Source: Xylona heveae TC161 (lineage: Eukaryota > Ascomycota > Xylonomycetes > Xylonales > Xylonaceae). Taken from it: 64,000 bases of DNA. Under the pieces are notes generated by a model. It was not told the DNA's origin and did no database searches. It saw only the letters and a program-made list of their open reading frames with translations. Of this stretch, positions 23,584-35,303 are shown in pieces. The first letter of the stretch is position 1. Every line of letters starts with the position of its first letter. The DNA lies in assembly GCF_001619985.1 (NCBI RefSeq), contig NW_017264196.1:372001-436000 (forward strand), read 5' to 3'. Both the position numbers and the translations under genes were made by a program.

Positions 23584-25351
23584 TTATTCATGATCCCGAT
23601 GGGATTTCCGCCATTGATCCACCCAGCGCTGCATTTCAGATCCCTTCCTGGCAGTGATGAGCACTAAGACTCCTCCGAGCATAGTAACTCCAGAGGTAAA
23701 AGTGCATGCCGGTCCGACACCAATCTTGTTAATTAAAGGAAGAATGGAGGCACTTCCTGCGGCTGCAGCGCAGTATTGTATAAAGTATTTCCCCGTAATT
23801 ACCTGAACGCGTTTGCCGGGCATAACCTCTGCACAGTAGGTATTCAAACTACTAAAGGCAAACATCAAACCCATGCCGCTAAAGAACATGGCAATGGTTG
23901 GAACTGGAAGTCCCCCGACCACGTATTGCAAGGACCATCCAAAGACGAGCGTGGCTGCGGGGACCATGAAGAAGAAAGCAAGGACACCGCTGTTTAGCCG
24001 GTCTTGAGGAAGCCGTGTGCCTTCACGTTTGACAATGTATCGCTTCACCGTCATGTCAGCCCAGCGGCCTCCGATAAGGACCCCAGAGAAAAAGCCCGCC
24101 CCAGGTGCAATATAAAATAGGCCAGAGACTAATGGAGTGGTGAGGTGGAAACGTGGATTGATCAGATACCGAGGAGGCGTGAGAAGGGAATAGAGAGTGA
24201 AACTTAAACATCCACATGCAATGTCCTGCGAGAAAATGATTAGGCAAATCAGCGTAAGTGCTTCGCCGCAAAATGATCACTAGGAATGGGAAGATTCTCC
24301 ATACTGTCAGCAGAATGTTAGGATAGATAAGAAGTTCCAAAACTCGCATGGGACTAAATTGCGAGAGAAGTTGTGACTTTACAAAGGTCGCTTGCCCTTC
24401 CGTAGCTGGTCGGGTAATTGATGGCACGAAAATAAGTGATAAAATGAGGCCAGAAGCTGCCATGCCTGCTTGCAGCCAGAATATGGCTCGCCACGTCACA
24501 AAAGTCACAATAATGCCACCAATGCACGGCCCTGAAGCAAAAGTCAGTCAGACAGTTAGATATTAATGAGAAAGCTTCACTGATTTGAGACGCACCTAGG
24601 GCTGGTCCGGTTACCGTTCCGCACATGAAAAATCCAGTGGCTGTTCCACGATGTAGCTGGATAATACTCAGATGCATATTCGCCACAGAACAATTCTGAC
24701 GAGCAGACTCACAGGATCAAATATATCAGCAATTATGGCCTGCCCAGCAACCATGAAGAAAGATGCTTCGAAACCAGCCAATGTGCGCATTGCAACAAAT
24801 GTCTGGAGATTGGGCGCAAGTGCTGCGCCAATTGCAAAGGCGAAGAAAATAAACAATGCAATGTTATATGCAGATCTTCTTCCGATGATCTGGAGTAAAT
24901 ATAAGCATGCAATCTTCAAAATTTAATTTCCGCAGCCAAGGTGTAATTCTACCATACTCATTGGGCCCCAAATATATGAAGCAAGGCCCATTGCAACGAG
25001 AATGGCCGCATTGCTATAGTTGACAACACTAGGGACAGTGCCAAATTCATCCGCAATTTCTGGAACCGCTGGAAAAAGAGATGTACTAGAAAATGTAGCA
25101 GCTAAGGTGATCCAACTGGTGGTGAAGAGGATAAGTATTTTTCTCCATGTAGGAAACCGACCGGAGACGAAAAAGTCATCTGGCACAGCCGCGGAACCAT
25201 TTGGTTCCGCATTGTTCAACGAAGCCTGCGAACCCTGAATTAGAGGCGATGGAGTCGCTGTTTGCAATTCTATACTTGGAGTTTTTGAGGAAGATTGAGA
25301 TGCGGAAATATGAAGCAATGCTGGCGCCGGGGTCACTAATGTTGGCGCCAT
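23584..25351 (-). CDS. MFS transporter, DHA1 drug:H+ antiporter type
   Basis: Five exons (about 25351-24953, 24889-24713, 24656-24597, 24531-24305, 24225-23584; the exon 3/4 boundary is good to one base) give about 501 residues. About 60 cytosolic residues come first, then roughly twelve membrane segments. Marks of the DHA1 group are FPAVPEIADEFG in the first loop, YIWGPMSM then IIGRRSAYN (motif A region), RGTATGFFMCGTVTGPALGP (motif C, the antiporter motif) and WRAIFWLQAG. The relatives I can recall export drugs, polyamines or small acids, and the substrate cannot be read from sequence. The tail is short and basic. Confidence 0.82.
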
Positions 25352-26247
25352 CTGTAGTAGAATTTGGAAAACTCCTATTCCAAGGAAGTGATGCTGCGGA
25401 ATTCAAACAATGGGTATCATATTTATAAAATGCACAAAAAAAGTAAAAATCATCAACTTCAAAGCTCTTTAAACATGACTCAAAGTCGTTTTAGAAATCA
25501 TGTTACTGTTCTTTTTGAGTTAGAATTAAGAATATAAAACGGCCCGATGTCGGCTGATAATCGGCTCGAGCGACATGGTTCCCGAAGATAGTGCATCCCG
25601 CATTATGGAGTTCTTTTGGAGGGTCTTCAATTGTAGATGAATTTCAGACCACAAGGATAATATGCCCTATGAACGCTAAACTGTTTGTCAATCTATGATG
25701 CCAAATCCCCAATAACCATGATGTATAGCACTGATCAAAAAAGGTGAAGTTTGAGCTCGAAAGTAAAGGGTTAGTGCTGAGGAAGACAATCATCGATCAA
25801 GAAATGTCCAGAAGCAATTCTTTTAGAGTCCATCATCAATACAGATAAATAAGACAGAGAATCCATTTCATAAATGCCTGTCGAAAGTGGCAAAGTTAAA
25901 TCCATTGATGCTGTGAACCACCATATCAACCTCTCTTCCCTGGACGAGAGGTTGAGCTGGTGGGCCATGATTGTGCCTCGGTGCAAGCGAGGCGAATACA
26001 GTAACAGCCGACCCTGCCGAGTGCATTTCCTCTTGTAGCCTCATTGGTCTGTATGCGCCACCGTAAATCCCTGACAGTGCGGCCTGGTCGAGGGACCATA
26101 GGAGCTCGTTGAAACTCCTGAACACCATAACAACATTGAACTATATCCCATAACCCCCACTACTTTTATCGCAGCTTGATACCTCGACATCATTTCCCTA
26201 GGACTCTCTTTACATCTCAGACTCCAATCTCAACCACTTCATCCGCC
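25352..26247. other. Divergent intergenic region, MFS / RAB6
   Basis: 896 bp between two starts pointing apart. An 86-codon frame at 25868-26128 (minus) has no recognisable domain and is not called. Pyrimidine-rich sequence just before 26248 fits the RAB6 leader. Confidence 0.35.
25421..25429 (-). promoter_or_regulatory. TATA-like box of the MFS gene
   Basis: On the minus strand this reads TTTATAAAT, about 70 bp before the MFS start codon. The spacing is plausible for a TATA box, but the region is generally AT-rich. Confidence 0.3.
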
Positions 26248-27243
<996 letters not shown>

Positions 27244-29190
27244 AGAGCGATTTTCATTTGATTTATCCCTTCTATGCAACCATTTTTAGGTGGCCTTCTC
27301 AAAACGAAGGCAAGCTGCTCTACCGTCTTCGACGTCTTCCAGCATTTCCCCTCTGTCCTTTTATCTCACGCTCGTCTCTTCTTCGAGAAGAATGGAGATG
27401 ATCATAGGGGCTTTATCCATTCCGGCCCCCGCTTGGCTTACACGCGATAGTCTTTAAGCCGTACATACCCCATATCCTTTCAAAACGCCTCGTTTGTGAT
27501 TGCGAACATTTTGCTTCATTTTCGAGCTACGCACCATGATTTCTGCAGTCTGATCATCACGAGCTGCGGCGAGTTCGAATCTTATGCATTCAAATTGTAG
27601 TTTACCGAGCCATAATTCGGCAGCCAAAATCATTCGATGTATCAGTTTTAGTCGCATTTTTATTACTGTACACCATGTAATTTTTTATTCTTTTTTCTTT
27701 TATCATCTTTGATATAAGGGCGTCGATTATTGCTTTTTCTCCTGTCCTCATTCCTCGTAGTCCTCGAGAGTTTTTTTTCTTTTATCTCATTTTTTTTTTC
27801 TTTCCTGTTTAATCAGCCAGAGATGACACCCTATTTCTCTTAAACTCACTTGTGTTGTTAGAATTCCTTTTCCATATATCTTCATATAAATTCTCTTCAT
27901 TCTCAAAGTGCTTTAAATCTTACCTCTCAATCATCTTTGCCACATTGTGCTGCATCTCTTTCTATAATTGACATCTACCGTAGCGAATTTGTGGCGTCAG
28001 CGGCGGAAGTAGTAAAAAGTATTGTTATCACACTTTCATACTTGGCTGCCCGAATCTCCTGTCCTTTGGGATTGTATGTGAGTAGCTCCGAGCAAGAATA
28101 GGAAAGTCTCACATTGATGTCAGATCCTGGCTATCGTCGCGAGCATCTAGTGGTCACTGCCTCCATGCTTCAGACCGAGCACCAGCTCAAATTGGATACC
28201 CAAGTGAGACATCCTCAGCCTCATCATCATAGCTTTTCTACTATATCGACCGTCTCCCAGCCTCCAAAAACAACACAGTAAGCTGCGTCGAACTACGATT
28301 CAGTGCGGTGCAAAATGTGAAAGATAGACGGAGACATTATCATTATTCAACGTAGTCTCATCATCAATACAACCGGATAATGAACGAATGATACGCCTGC
28401 TCTGATACATCCGCAAGATGCTGCTTCAAATCAAAAGAGAAAGAGAAAGGAAAGACTTGACATTGCAAAGGCACCACCAGGTCATCAGTGCCGGGAAAGA
28501 CATCACAGAGAAACGGAACAGGGTAGATCTAGGACAACGCTTATACTAAAAGGTGAAATGGAGTGAGGTGAAAGAGGATATGATGGGTCAGTGGCACGGC
28601 GAGGAAAAAACACTTAGACGGCGATTAAGGCACAGAAAAGGAGGAAATGAGCAGGTTTCATTGTCCATCAGTTGTAGGAATTATAAAGAAGAGAAAAAAA
28701 AGAGAAGAAGCTCGAAAAGGTTAAGAAAGAAAAATGAGAGAAAGAAAGAAAGAAAACAATGCCCAAATCATACCCATCGATTTTCCGCGCCGTTGCATGT
28801 CCACCAGTTCTCTTTTTTGCCAAAGACCTTTCGTCATTACATTAAGTGAAGAAGAAAAATAAGGAAAAAGACATACCGCTATTCTAGAACAGAAAATTTG
28901 AAAAAGTACAAAGACGACTGTTCTAAGACTTGGTTGATGTGCATGGTTATATCTCTTCATTCATCCATTAGCTTTTGTTTCAAAGCCCGCCCAAATTAAA
29001 TCTAGTGAACTTGTTTCCCTGGCTGCAAAAGAGCCACAATCACGCATATGAAGAAGATGATGATTGGGCTTTCGAAACAGGAACGAGTTTTATATATGTA
29101 TGTAGGAGTGTCATTGAATATTCGCCAGAAAGTTCTGTGGGAAAGGAAAGTAAAAGAACAGAGAGTCACAAGCGAGAAATCTGACCGCGT
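27244..29190. other. Long convergent intergenic region, RAB6 / KEI1
   Basis: 1947 bp with no credible gene. The RAB6 side is pyrimidine-rich with several T runs (27670-27800). The KEI1 side is purine-rich (28440-28760). Frames in the purine-rich part are Lys/Arg/Glu repeats and are not called. Confidence 0.4.
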
Positions 29191-30288
29191 CTACGGTCTT
29201 GCTTCCTGCAGCTCGATAGAGTGGTTTGCCTGGGTCAAAGGAGTGGCAGGAGCTGGGGGTCCAGTTCCACTGCGTCGTCTGCGCTCGCGCTCAACCGGGC
29301 CATAAGTTTCGGCAGTGCGTCGGAATTTGCCACCCATGCCACGAGCCCAAACATCATCGGTCGGATCGTGAGCAGCGCCGCCCAACCAATACGATCGGCC
29401 AATGGCAACCATAGCACGCCCAACACGGCCCTGCCAGCCAGATCCAGCAGGCGCACCGTCAGCGAATGGGTTGTCCGCCATGTCTCCATCATCATCAGTG
29501 CCGGCAAGGGGGGTTGGAGCATAGAACTTGTTGTTTCGAGATGTGGAGGACTGCATAAAGACATGCTGACGAATGACACTGCGCGCATATGCCATGACAA
29601 CGAGAACAAAGTACAGCCGCACTGCCCACAGAGCAGAGATGAGCGTGATGCTGAACACGCTCTCAGGTTGGAGAACGCCGCTGCCAAGGGAGCCGCTGTT
29701 GCCTTGTCCGATAGCGACAGCGTCTTGGCCGGCTGTGAGTCCCGCTGCAGGGGTGGCGACGACATCAACACGAGACACGTTGTACTTGGGGTTGGTGAAG
29801 CCTGCCGCATCGTCCATGGTCTTGCCACCAGGAGTTGCTTCACCTGCATTTGAGCCAGAATGTTGTTGACTCAGAACCAAAAACCAAGTAACTCCAAAGG
29901 CGGCCGTGTACGCAGCGTTGATGGCGCTATCGAGAATATACAGCCAGGCGAGGGCAAGGCATCGCAACGGATCTTGTTTCCTTATCGCAGGAGCCAAGAA
30001 GACCATTAAACTGAGGACTATAAGGCTGTATATGTACATGCTCAGCTGCATGGGCGAAAGATGAACGCCGGTCAGGATGGCAAGGAGGCCAAAAATAGCG
30101 GACACTTTGTTGATGGCGACTGATAGCGTGATAAGCTCCGTGCCCGTCCGAAGTGACATCAAATACAGAAATGACTGTTCGCCATATGTTAGCATATACT
30201 TCACTGCATCAAAAAAGAACAAACACTGGTTTGGCGCGCAACAAACCTTTGGGCGCGGAAGCCGAAATAGCCGCAATAGAGGACCCAT
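29191..30288 (-). CDS. KEI1: KEI1, regulatory subunit of inositol phosphorylceramide synthase
   Basis: Kei1 partners Aur1 in the Golgi to make inositol phosphorylceramide. The likely exons are 30288-30247 and 30174-29191, giving 341 residues. The 72 bp between (30246-30175) also read through without a stop, but they look like an intron: GTTTGT donor, GCTAAC branch site and AACAG acceptor. Splicing joins LPRPK to SFLYLMSLRTGTELITL, which is the family's opening. Four membrane segments follow (INKVSAIFGLLAILTG, LSMYIYSLIVLSLMVFLAP, LALAWLYILDSAINAAYTAAF and SITLISALWAVRLYFVLVVMAYARSV). The cytosolic tail is long and polar. In yeast, Kei1 is cut by Kex2. A suitable dibasic site is not obvious here. 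Confidence 0.85.
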   Translation of the reverse strand: MGPLLRLFRLPRPKVCCAPNQCLFFFDAVKYMLTYGEQSFLYLMSLRTGTELITLSVAINKVSAIFGLLAILTGVHLSPMQLSMYIYSLIVLSLMVFLAPAIRKQDPLRCLALAWLYILDSAINAAYTAAFGVTWFLVLSQQHSGSNAGEATPGGKTMDDAAGFTNPKYNVSRVDVVATPAAGLTAGQDAVAIGQGNSGSLGSGVLQPESVFSITLISALWAVRLYFVLVVMAYARSVIRQHVFMQSSTSRNNKFYAPTPLAGTDDDGDMADNPFADGAPAGSGWQGRVGRAMVAIGRSYWLGGAAHDPTDDVWARGMGGKFRRTAETYGPVERERRRRSGTGPPAPATPLTQANHSIELQEARP

Positions 30289-31035
30289 TGTACCGTTGAA
30301 GGGACGACCTCGCGTCAGCTAAATTGCCGGCTTTCGAATATTTTTCAGCGTTAAACAAGTAAATTCAATAACAGCCGTGAAAATAAATGCAGCAATTCGC
30401 TGATTCAAGTCGTCGTGAAGTAAGGCAGTCGCAACCAAGTGAAGATGAGATTGTTAGTTGTGACGATGAGAGAGAGGCGAGTTGGGGCGCTTTCCCATTC
30501 TAGTTAGCTTCCATGGGTGGGGGCCGAAATAAGCACGGCGCTTGAAATACCCGCTCGACGTGATTCCAGGAACAGCCAAGTCACTGCCACCTCCTAAACC
30601 AGAAGGACCGAGGGAGCAACTCGATAATGGTCATGATATAAATGTGGCAAGGGTGGGGTATTAATATGAATTCTTTGCCCTTTATTAGAGTGAATTGTGT
30701 TTTGGATTGGTAGCTGGATGAGAATTGATCCAATGCCCACTTTTTTAATTCTAAGTAAAACGCCCAAACATCTTTTCTAATACGATCCCAGACCTGAGGT
30801 CTTGTCTTGAATTTAGATATATAATAGACTTTTACGGAGCCGTAAGCAAGCCATATAGACTCAAATGATGTTTCCCTTCCCGGCCAAATGGTATCGAGGC
30901 AAACTTCGCCAACTTTAAAAAGGAACTAGCAAGTTGAACAATACAAAGGAGACGTCAGAGCTATGACGAGGCTTGAAAAAGAACGAACGATAAGATCGAG
31001 ATGCAAATAAATATATACAAGAATAACAAACCAAA
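30289..31035. other. KEI1 promoter and PRP22 3' region
   Basis: 747 bp between two minus-strand genes. No repeat or RNA gene is seen. Confidence 0.35.
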
Positions 31036-34000
31036 CTATCCCCATGTGCCTCCACCACCACCACGACCCTGGCGTTTCTGTGCAGATAACCGCCAGTCAT
31101 CTTCACCAGCGAACCGGTTATGGAGAGGTTGAATCCGTTCCGCCTTCTTTCGTTTGGATAGGCGATCGGTTGGGGCGACCTTGAAGAACGTGGGTGCAGC
31201 CTCCACAAGCCACTATGAACAGCAAGAGTCAGCATACCAAGGTTTTCAGGAAATGTGAATGGGAGAACGTACCTTTGGTTCAATTCCAGTTGTACAGTGC
31301 ATATATTCTTTTGTTGTCATGACCAATGTATGAAAGATTACATGCTCCGCTGGCTTCCCAAAAAGGGCCGAGCTAGGATGCATATAAACCGGTGTCCCTT
31401 CCGTCAATGTTTTGTACCCTTCTTGAGGGTCCTTGCGTGCTGCATTGCGGAAGAAACCTGTGCACAAGGCTTGGCGTACCTTCTGGGTATTTCGCCCACA
31501 GGAGATAATCGGATGTTTGTACCTCTGCATAATGCTCAAGAGCTGTTGCCGTACATCTTGTGCACGACGGATGGACCGCGCTTGGATGAAGTTTTCAAAA
31601 CACCAAGGGTTGGAATAGCCCGACGACTTCCATGAATTGTATACATTGAGCAGCGTTAGATGATCGCCTTGCGGGTCATGAAATTTTGACTTTTTCTGAT
31701 CTGCCTGTTGCTGTTTCTCCTTTGGGCGGTAGAAAACGGTTTGTACTGAAAGCATAGCCACGATGCTAAGAAGCTCTTCCGAGCATCCCATATCAACAGA
31801 TGCAATGAGAACTTTAGCTAACGCAGGCTCCATGGGGAAATCAGCCATCTTGCGACCAAGCCGAGTAAGCAACCCTTCATCGTCGAGTGCAGACAGTGCA
31901 TAGAGCTCTTCAAGCGCAGTAAGCATAGTATTTGTCGGCGGTGGGTCCATAAAGTCGAAGTGAAGCAGATCGTTGATACCCATAGCTTTAAGCATCAGGA
32001 TTGTATGGGACAAATTCTGTCGTTGAATTTCCGGAATGGTCGTTGGTAGCATTTCAGACTGAAAGGCGGCTTCAGTATACAATCTGAAACATTTTCCAGG
32101 ACCAGTCCGACCGGCTCGACCCGCGCGTTGTCTGGCTTGTGCCTGTGAGATGGGCGTAACAACAAGAGAATCCATTCCCAGTTTCGGATCGTAAGCATTT
32201 TGCTTGACGAAGCCTGGATCGACGACATAATAGATTTGATCTATAGTGATAGATGTCTCGGCAATGTTGGTTGCGATCACGACTTTGCGGCTACCGGGCG
32301 GCGCTGGATCGAAGATCTTGCTCTGCATTTCGCTGGGAAGGGCAGAGTACACGGGAAGAATGATCAGCTCCGGGACGCTTGGCCCAAGAGCTTTCATGCG
32401 TTCATACAAGATCTCACAACTGGTGTCGATTTCTTCCTGGCCAGTCAAGAAGAGTAGAATATCTCCCGGTGGCTCTGTTAGATGGATTTGCATAACAGTG
32501 ACAAGCGCAGCATCGAGGTAATCGGACTCAGGCTCTCGCGAGTACATAACTTCCACGGGAAATGTGCGACCCGGGATAGAGAAAATCGGACATCCATTGA
32601 AATACTCAGAGAATTTCTCAGCGTCGAGCGTGGCAGAGGTCACAATAATCCGGAGATCAGGCCGTCGCTTCAAGGTTTTCTTCAGAAGTCCGAACAAAAC
32701 GTCTGTCGCAATGGTACGTTCATGTGCCTCGTCCAGCATAATAACAGAGTATTTCTTCAAGTCAGGGTCGAGTAAGACTTCTCTCTGTAACATACCATCC
32801 GTCATGTACTTGATCTTTGTCTCAGGGCTGGTGCAGTCTTCAAAACGGATCGTATAGCCAACTTCTGCGCCGAGCTTGCACCCTACCTCTTCGGCAACAC
32901 GCTTTGCAACAGACATGGCGGCAACACGGCGCGGTTGAGTGCATCCAATGATTCCATTGTCAGCAAAACCTCCTTCGGCAAGATATTGCGTTAATTGTGT
33001 AGTTTTTCCGGAGCCAGTATCGCCGACGACGATCAAGAGCTGATTTTCGCGAACAGCTTCAAGGAGTTGCTTGCGAAATTTGAATACCGGGAGGGATTCA
33101 CGTTGTTCCTTGATGGATAATGATGTCCGTTTCCCAAAAGATTGGTCTTTGCTCATAGTCGCACGCTTCCACTCAGGCACAGTGTCGCTGGCTTTACTGG
33201 GGGCGACGCTACGCAAATCAGTAGCAAACTTGCGCTCGTCCGGTCTGGTCATAGGATCCTGCCACTGCGCATTAAGATCGACTTGACCTGCCTGTTCCGC
33301 AGCTTTATCCTGAGACTCTTGTTGCCGTAGATCACGCCTCTCCTTCGCTAGCTGCGTTCCAGACATAGCCGCTCTATTGAGTGAGCCATCAGGTGCTTTG
33401 ACAACACGAATCGGCGAGAGCTCGAGCGAAAGCTTTGTCTGTCCTGCGAGGAAAGGCGGTTCCTCATCTCGAACTTCAATGTCAATATCCTCCTCTTCCT
33501 CAAAGTCGCCTTCTCCATTCAACGTAGCGTTGTACTCTTCGTCAATATCTGGATAGTCTTGCGCCGAAATCGCGCCTGAGGCGATGAGCTGCTTTATCTC
33601 CCAGCGCTCCGGGGAGGTCAAACGCTTTCTGCTCTTCTTAGATTGAATATCGTCCTCAATGACAGGTACTTCAGAACTGAGGTTTCCGTATCTGCTTGAG
33701 TCATTGACGCCGTTACGCCCAAGTGGACCAGTATTCGCTCCTGATGCAATACGTTTTTCCGGCGCGAGATCCATACCAGTGACCTGGTCCACTTCCTTCA
33801 TTGAAAGCCCGATTCGAGTACCTTGAATGCTCATGACCTTGACTTTCACCAACTGACCCCGTGAGACAAGATCCGAAGGATGATTTACTCGAACACCCGC
33901 TTGCATTGCTGAGACGTGTACCAAGCCATCAACTTTGCCCCTTACACCCTGAAGATTAACAAATGCACCGAAATCCTTCACGCCGGTCACACGGCCCTCG

Positions 34001-34809
34001 TAAACCTTGTACAAAACCGGCCCGTCGTCGAGCTCGGGCGTAGGTGGCCGCTTAAAATATTCCTCATCATCACCACGCTGCCGCCGCTTATTGCTCCGGT
34101 AGGAATCTTTGTATGCTCGTTCCCTTGAATCGTATCTTCCACTCCGCTGCCTGCCAAACTCATCCTCAAAGACAAACTCATCGTTTCTCCGTCGTCGACC
34201 TCGTCCGTCCTCAACGCTCCGCGATCGTGACCTCGACCTAGATCGATATGCATCTCTGCGCATTTGTTCGCGTTCATAATCTCGCTCGGTACCAGGGCTT
34301 CTGCTTCGCTTTCTGTTCTGCGTAGAATCCTTTTCCTCCCTTGCCTTTCCTGCCAAGCTTTCCAGCATGGCAAAAGTATCGTCCATGGCGTCAATTTTTG
34401 CGTCACTTTCCGACGCGTCCTTCAAACCACTTTCCGTATATTCTTCCTCCTTCCAAGGTGTTGCCTTATCAGGCAAAGCTAGGCCTTTGAAGACCCTGGT
34501 CTTTCTGTCAACTTCATTGAGTCCGACAGCATCTTGTTTACCGCTCTGACTATTATCGTCCGTCGAACTATGTTTATGTCTCGGATGCATCGTAAGTATG
34601 AGGCGATCTAAGCTTTCGATTAAGCTCTGGGGAAATTCGGCACCCATGGCCTCCATTTTGGCCCTGAATTCGTCGAGCTGACTGCATTTTGAATGCTGGT
34701 CAATAACAAACTCCGCGAGCGTCTTGTCGCTGATTCCAAGGTGATTTTGGAGCTCGGAAGTAACCTTGGAGACAAGGGAAAGGAACTCGAGGTTCGCAAG
34801 GTCGTCCAT
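31036..34809 (-). CDS. PRP22: PRP22 DEAH-box splicing helicase
   Basis: Two exons (34809-31273 and 31212-31036, intron 60 bp) give 1237 residues. Order: an N-terminal helical part; an RS/RD-rich stretch at about 195-215; an S1 RNA-binding domain at about 263-340 ([17 protein letters not shown]); the helicase core with Walker [11 protein letters not shown] at about 594, DEAH at about 690, the SAT motif [10 protein letters not shown] and motif [20 protein letters not shown]; and the HA2/OB region. The short last exon completes the tail, [11 protein letters not shown]... ending in a Gly run. The S1 domain separates PRP22 from PRP2, PRP16 and PRP43. The enzyme acts in the second step of splicing and releases mRNA from the spliceosome, here in a gene-dense genome full of short introns. 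Length and domains match DHX8. Confidence 0.96.
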
Positions 34810-35034
34810 ATCGAGATATTTACCTCCTCAAAGGGAGGAATCTTTTCTGAAGTTCGGAGCACAATTTGGCCTTCCGAGCCGCGTTTGCTACAGAGGATGG
34901 CGAAATACTGCGGCTAGCGCTACGATCATGTGGCGGGTACTACAACTCTCGGGAGCGGCTGCGGCAAAAGTTTGGCGGGCACAATATTCAAGCGTCACCG
35001 CTAACCAATTCAGGGAACTTGAAGATTTCATAGT

Positions 35035-35301
35035 TTAATTCTGGCAACGAGCTTCACGAGTTAACATCTGTCCTGCAATAATTTCTCTAGCGGTTCCTTC
35101 TCTTTCCATATTACCCCTATCAGTGAAGAGATCATAATATACCAACGTATTGTAATTACCAGGCCAAACAACACGTGTGTGCTCTGATACTACATTTACC
35201 ATAACTTTTCCAACCGCTTTTTCGAACTCTGCACCTTTATTACTTGACTTTCGAGTTCCTGACAGATCGTTTTTACCGTATCTCGTCGCGCGCTCATCCA
35301 T
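35035..35301 (-). CDS. Unrecognised small ORF behind the chromodomain gene
   Basis: Open frame of 88 residues whose ATG lies two bases after the stop codon of the chromodomain gene, on the same strand. Its composition is protein-like: a basic start, then KVMVNVVSEHTRVVWPG, YNTLVYYDLFTDRG and EGTAREIIAGQ. I recognise no family. I found no splice that would join it in frame to the chromodomain exon. It could be a small gene, the remains of a longer C-terminus, or chance. It lies upstream of PRP22, so transcription from here would run into that gene. Confidence 0.3.
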   Translation of the reverse strand: MDERATRYGKNDLSGTRKSSNKGAEFEKAVGKVMVNVVSEHTRVVWPGNYNTLVYYDLFTDRGNMEREGTAREIIAGQMLTREARCQN

Positions 35302-35303
35302 GA

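Noticed and set aside
25868-26128. 86-codon minus-strand frame upstream of RAB6
   Set aside because: It has no domain and sits in a divergent promoter region. Length alone does not support a gene.
28553-28849. 98-codon plus-strand frame
   Set aside because: It is Lys/Arg/Glu low-complexity sequence from a purine-rich tract.
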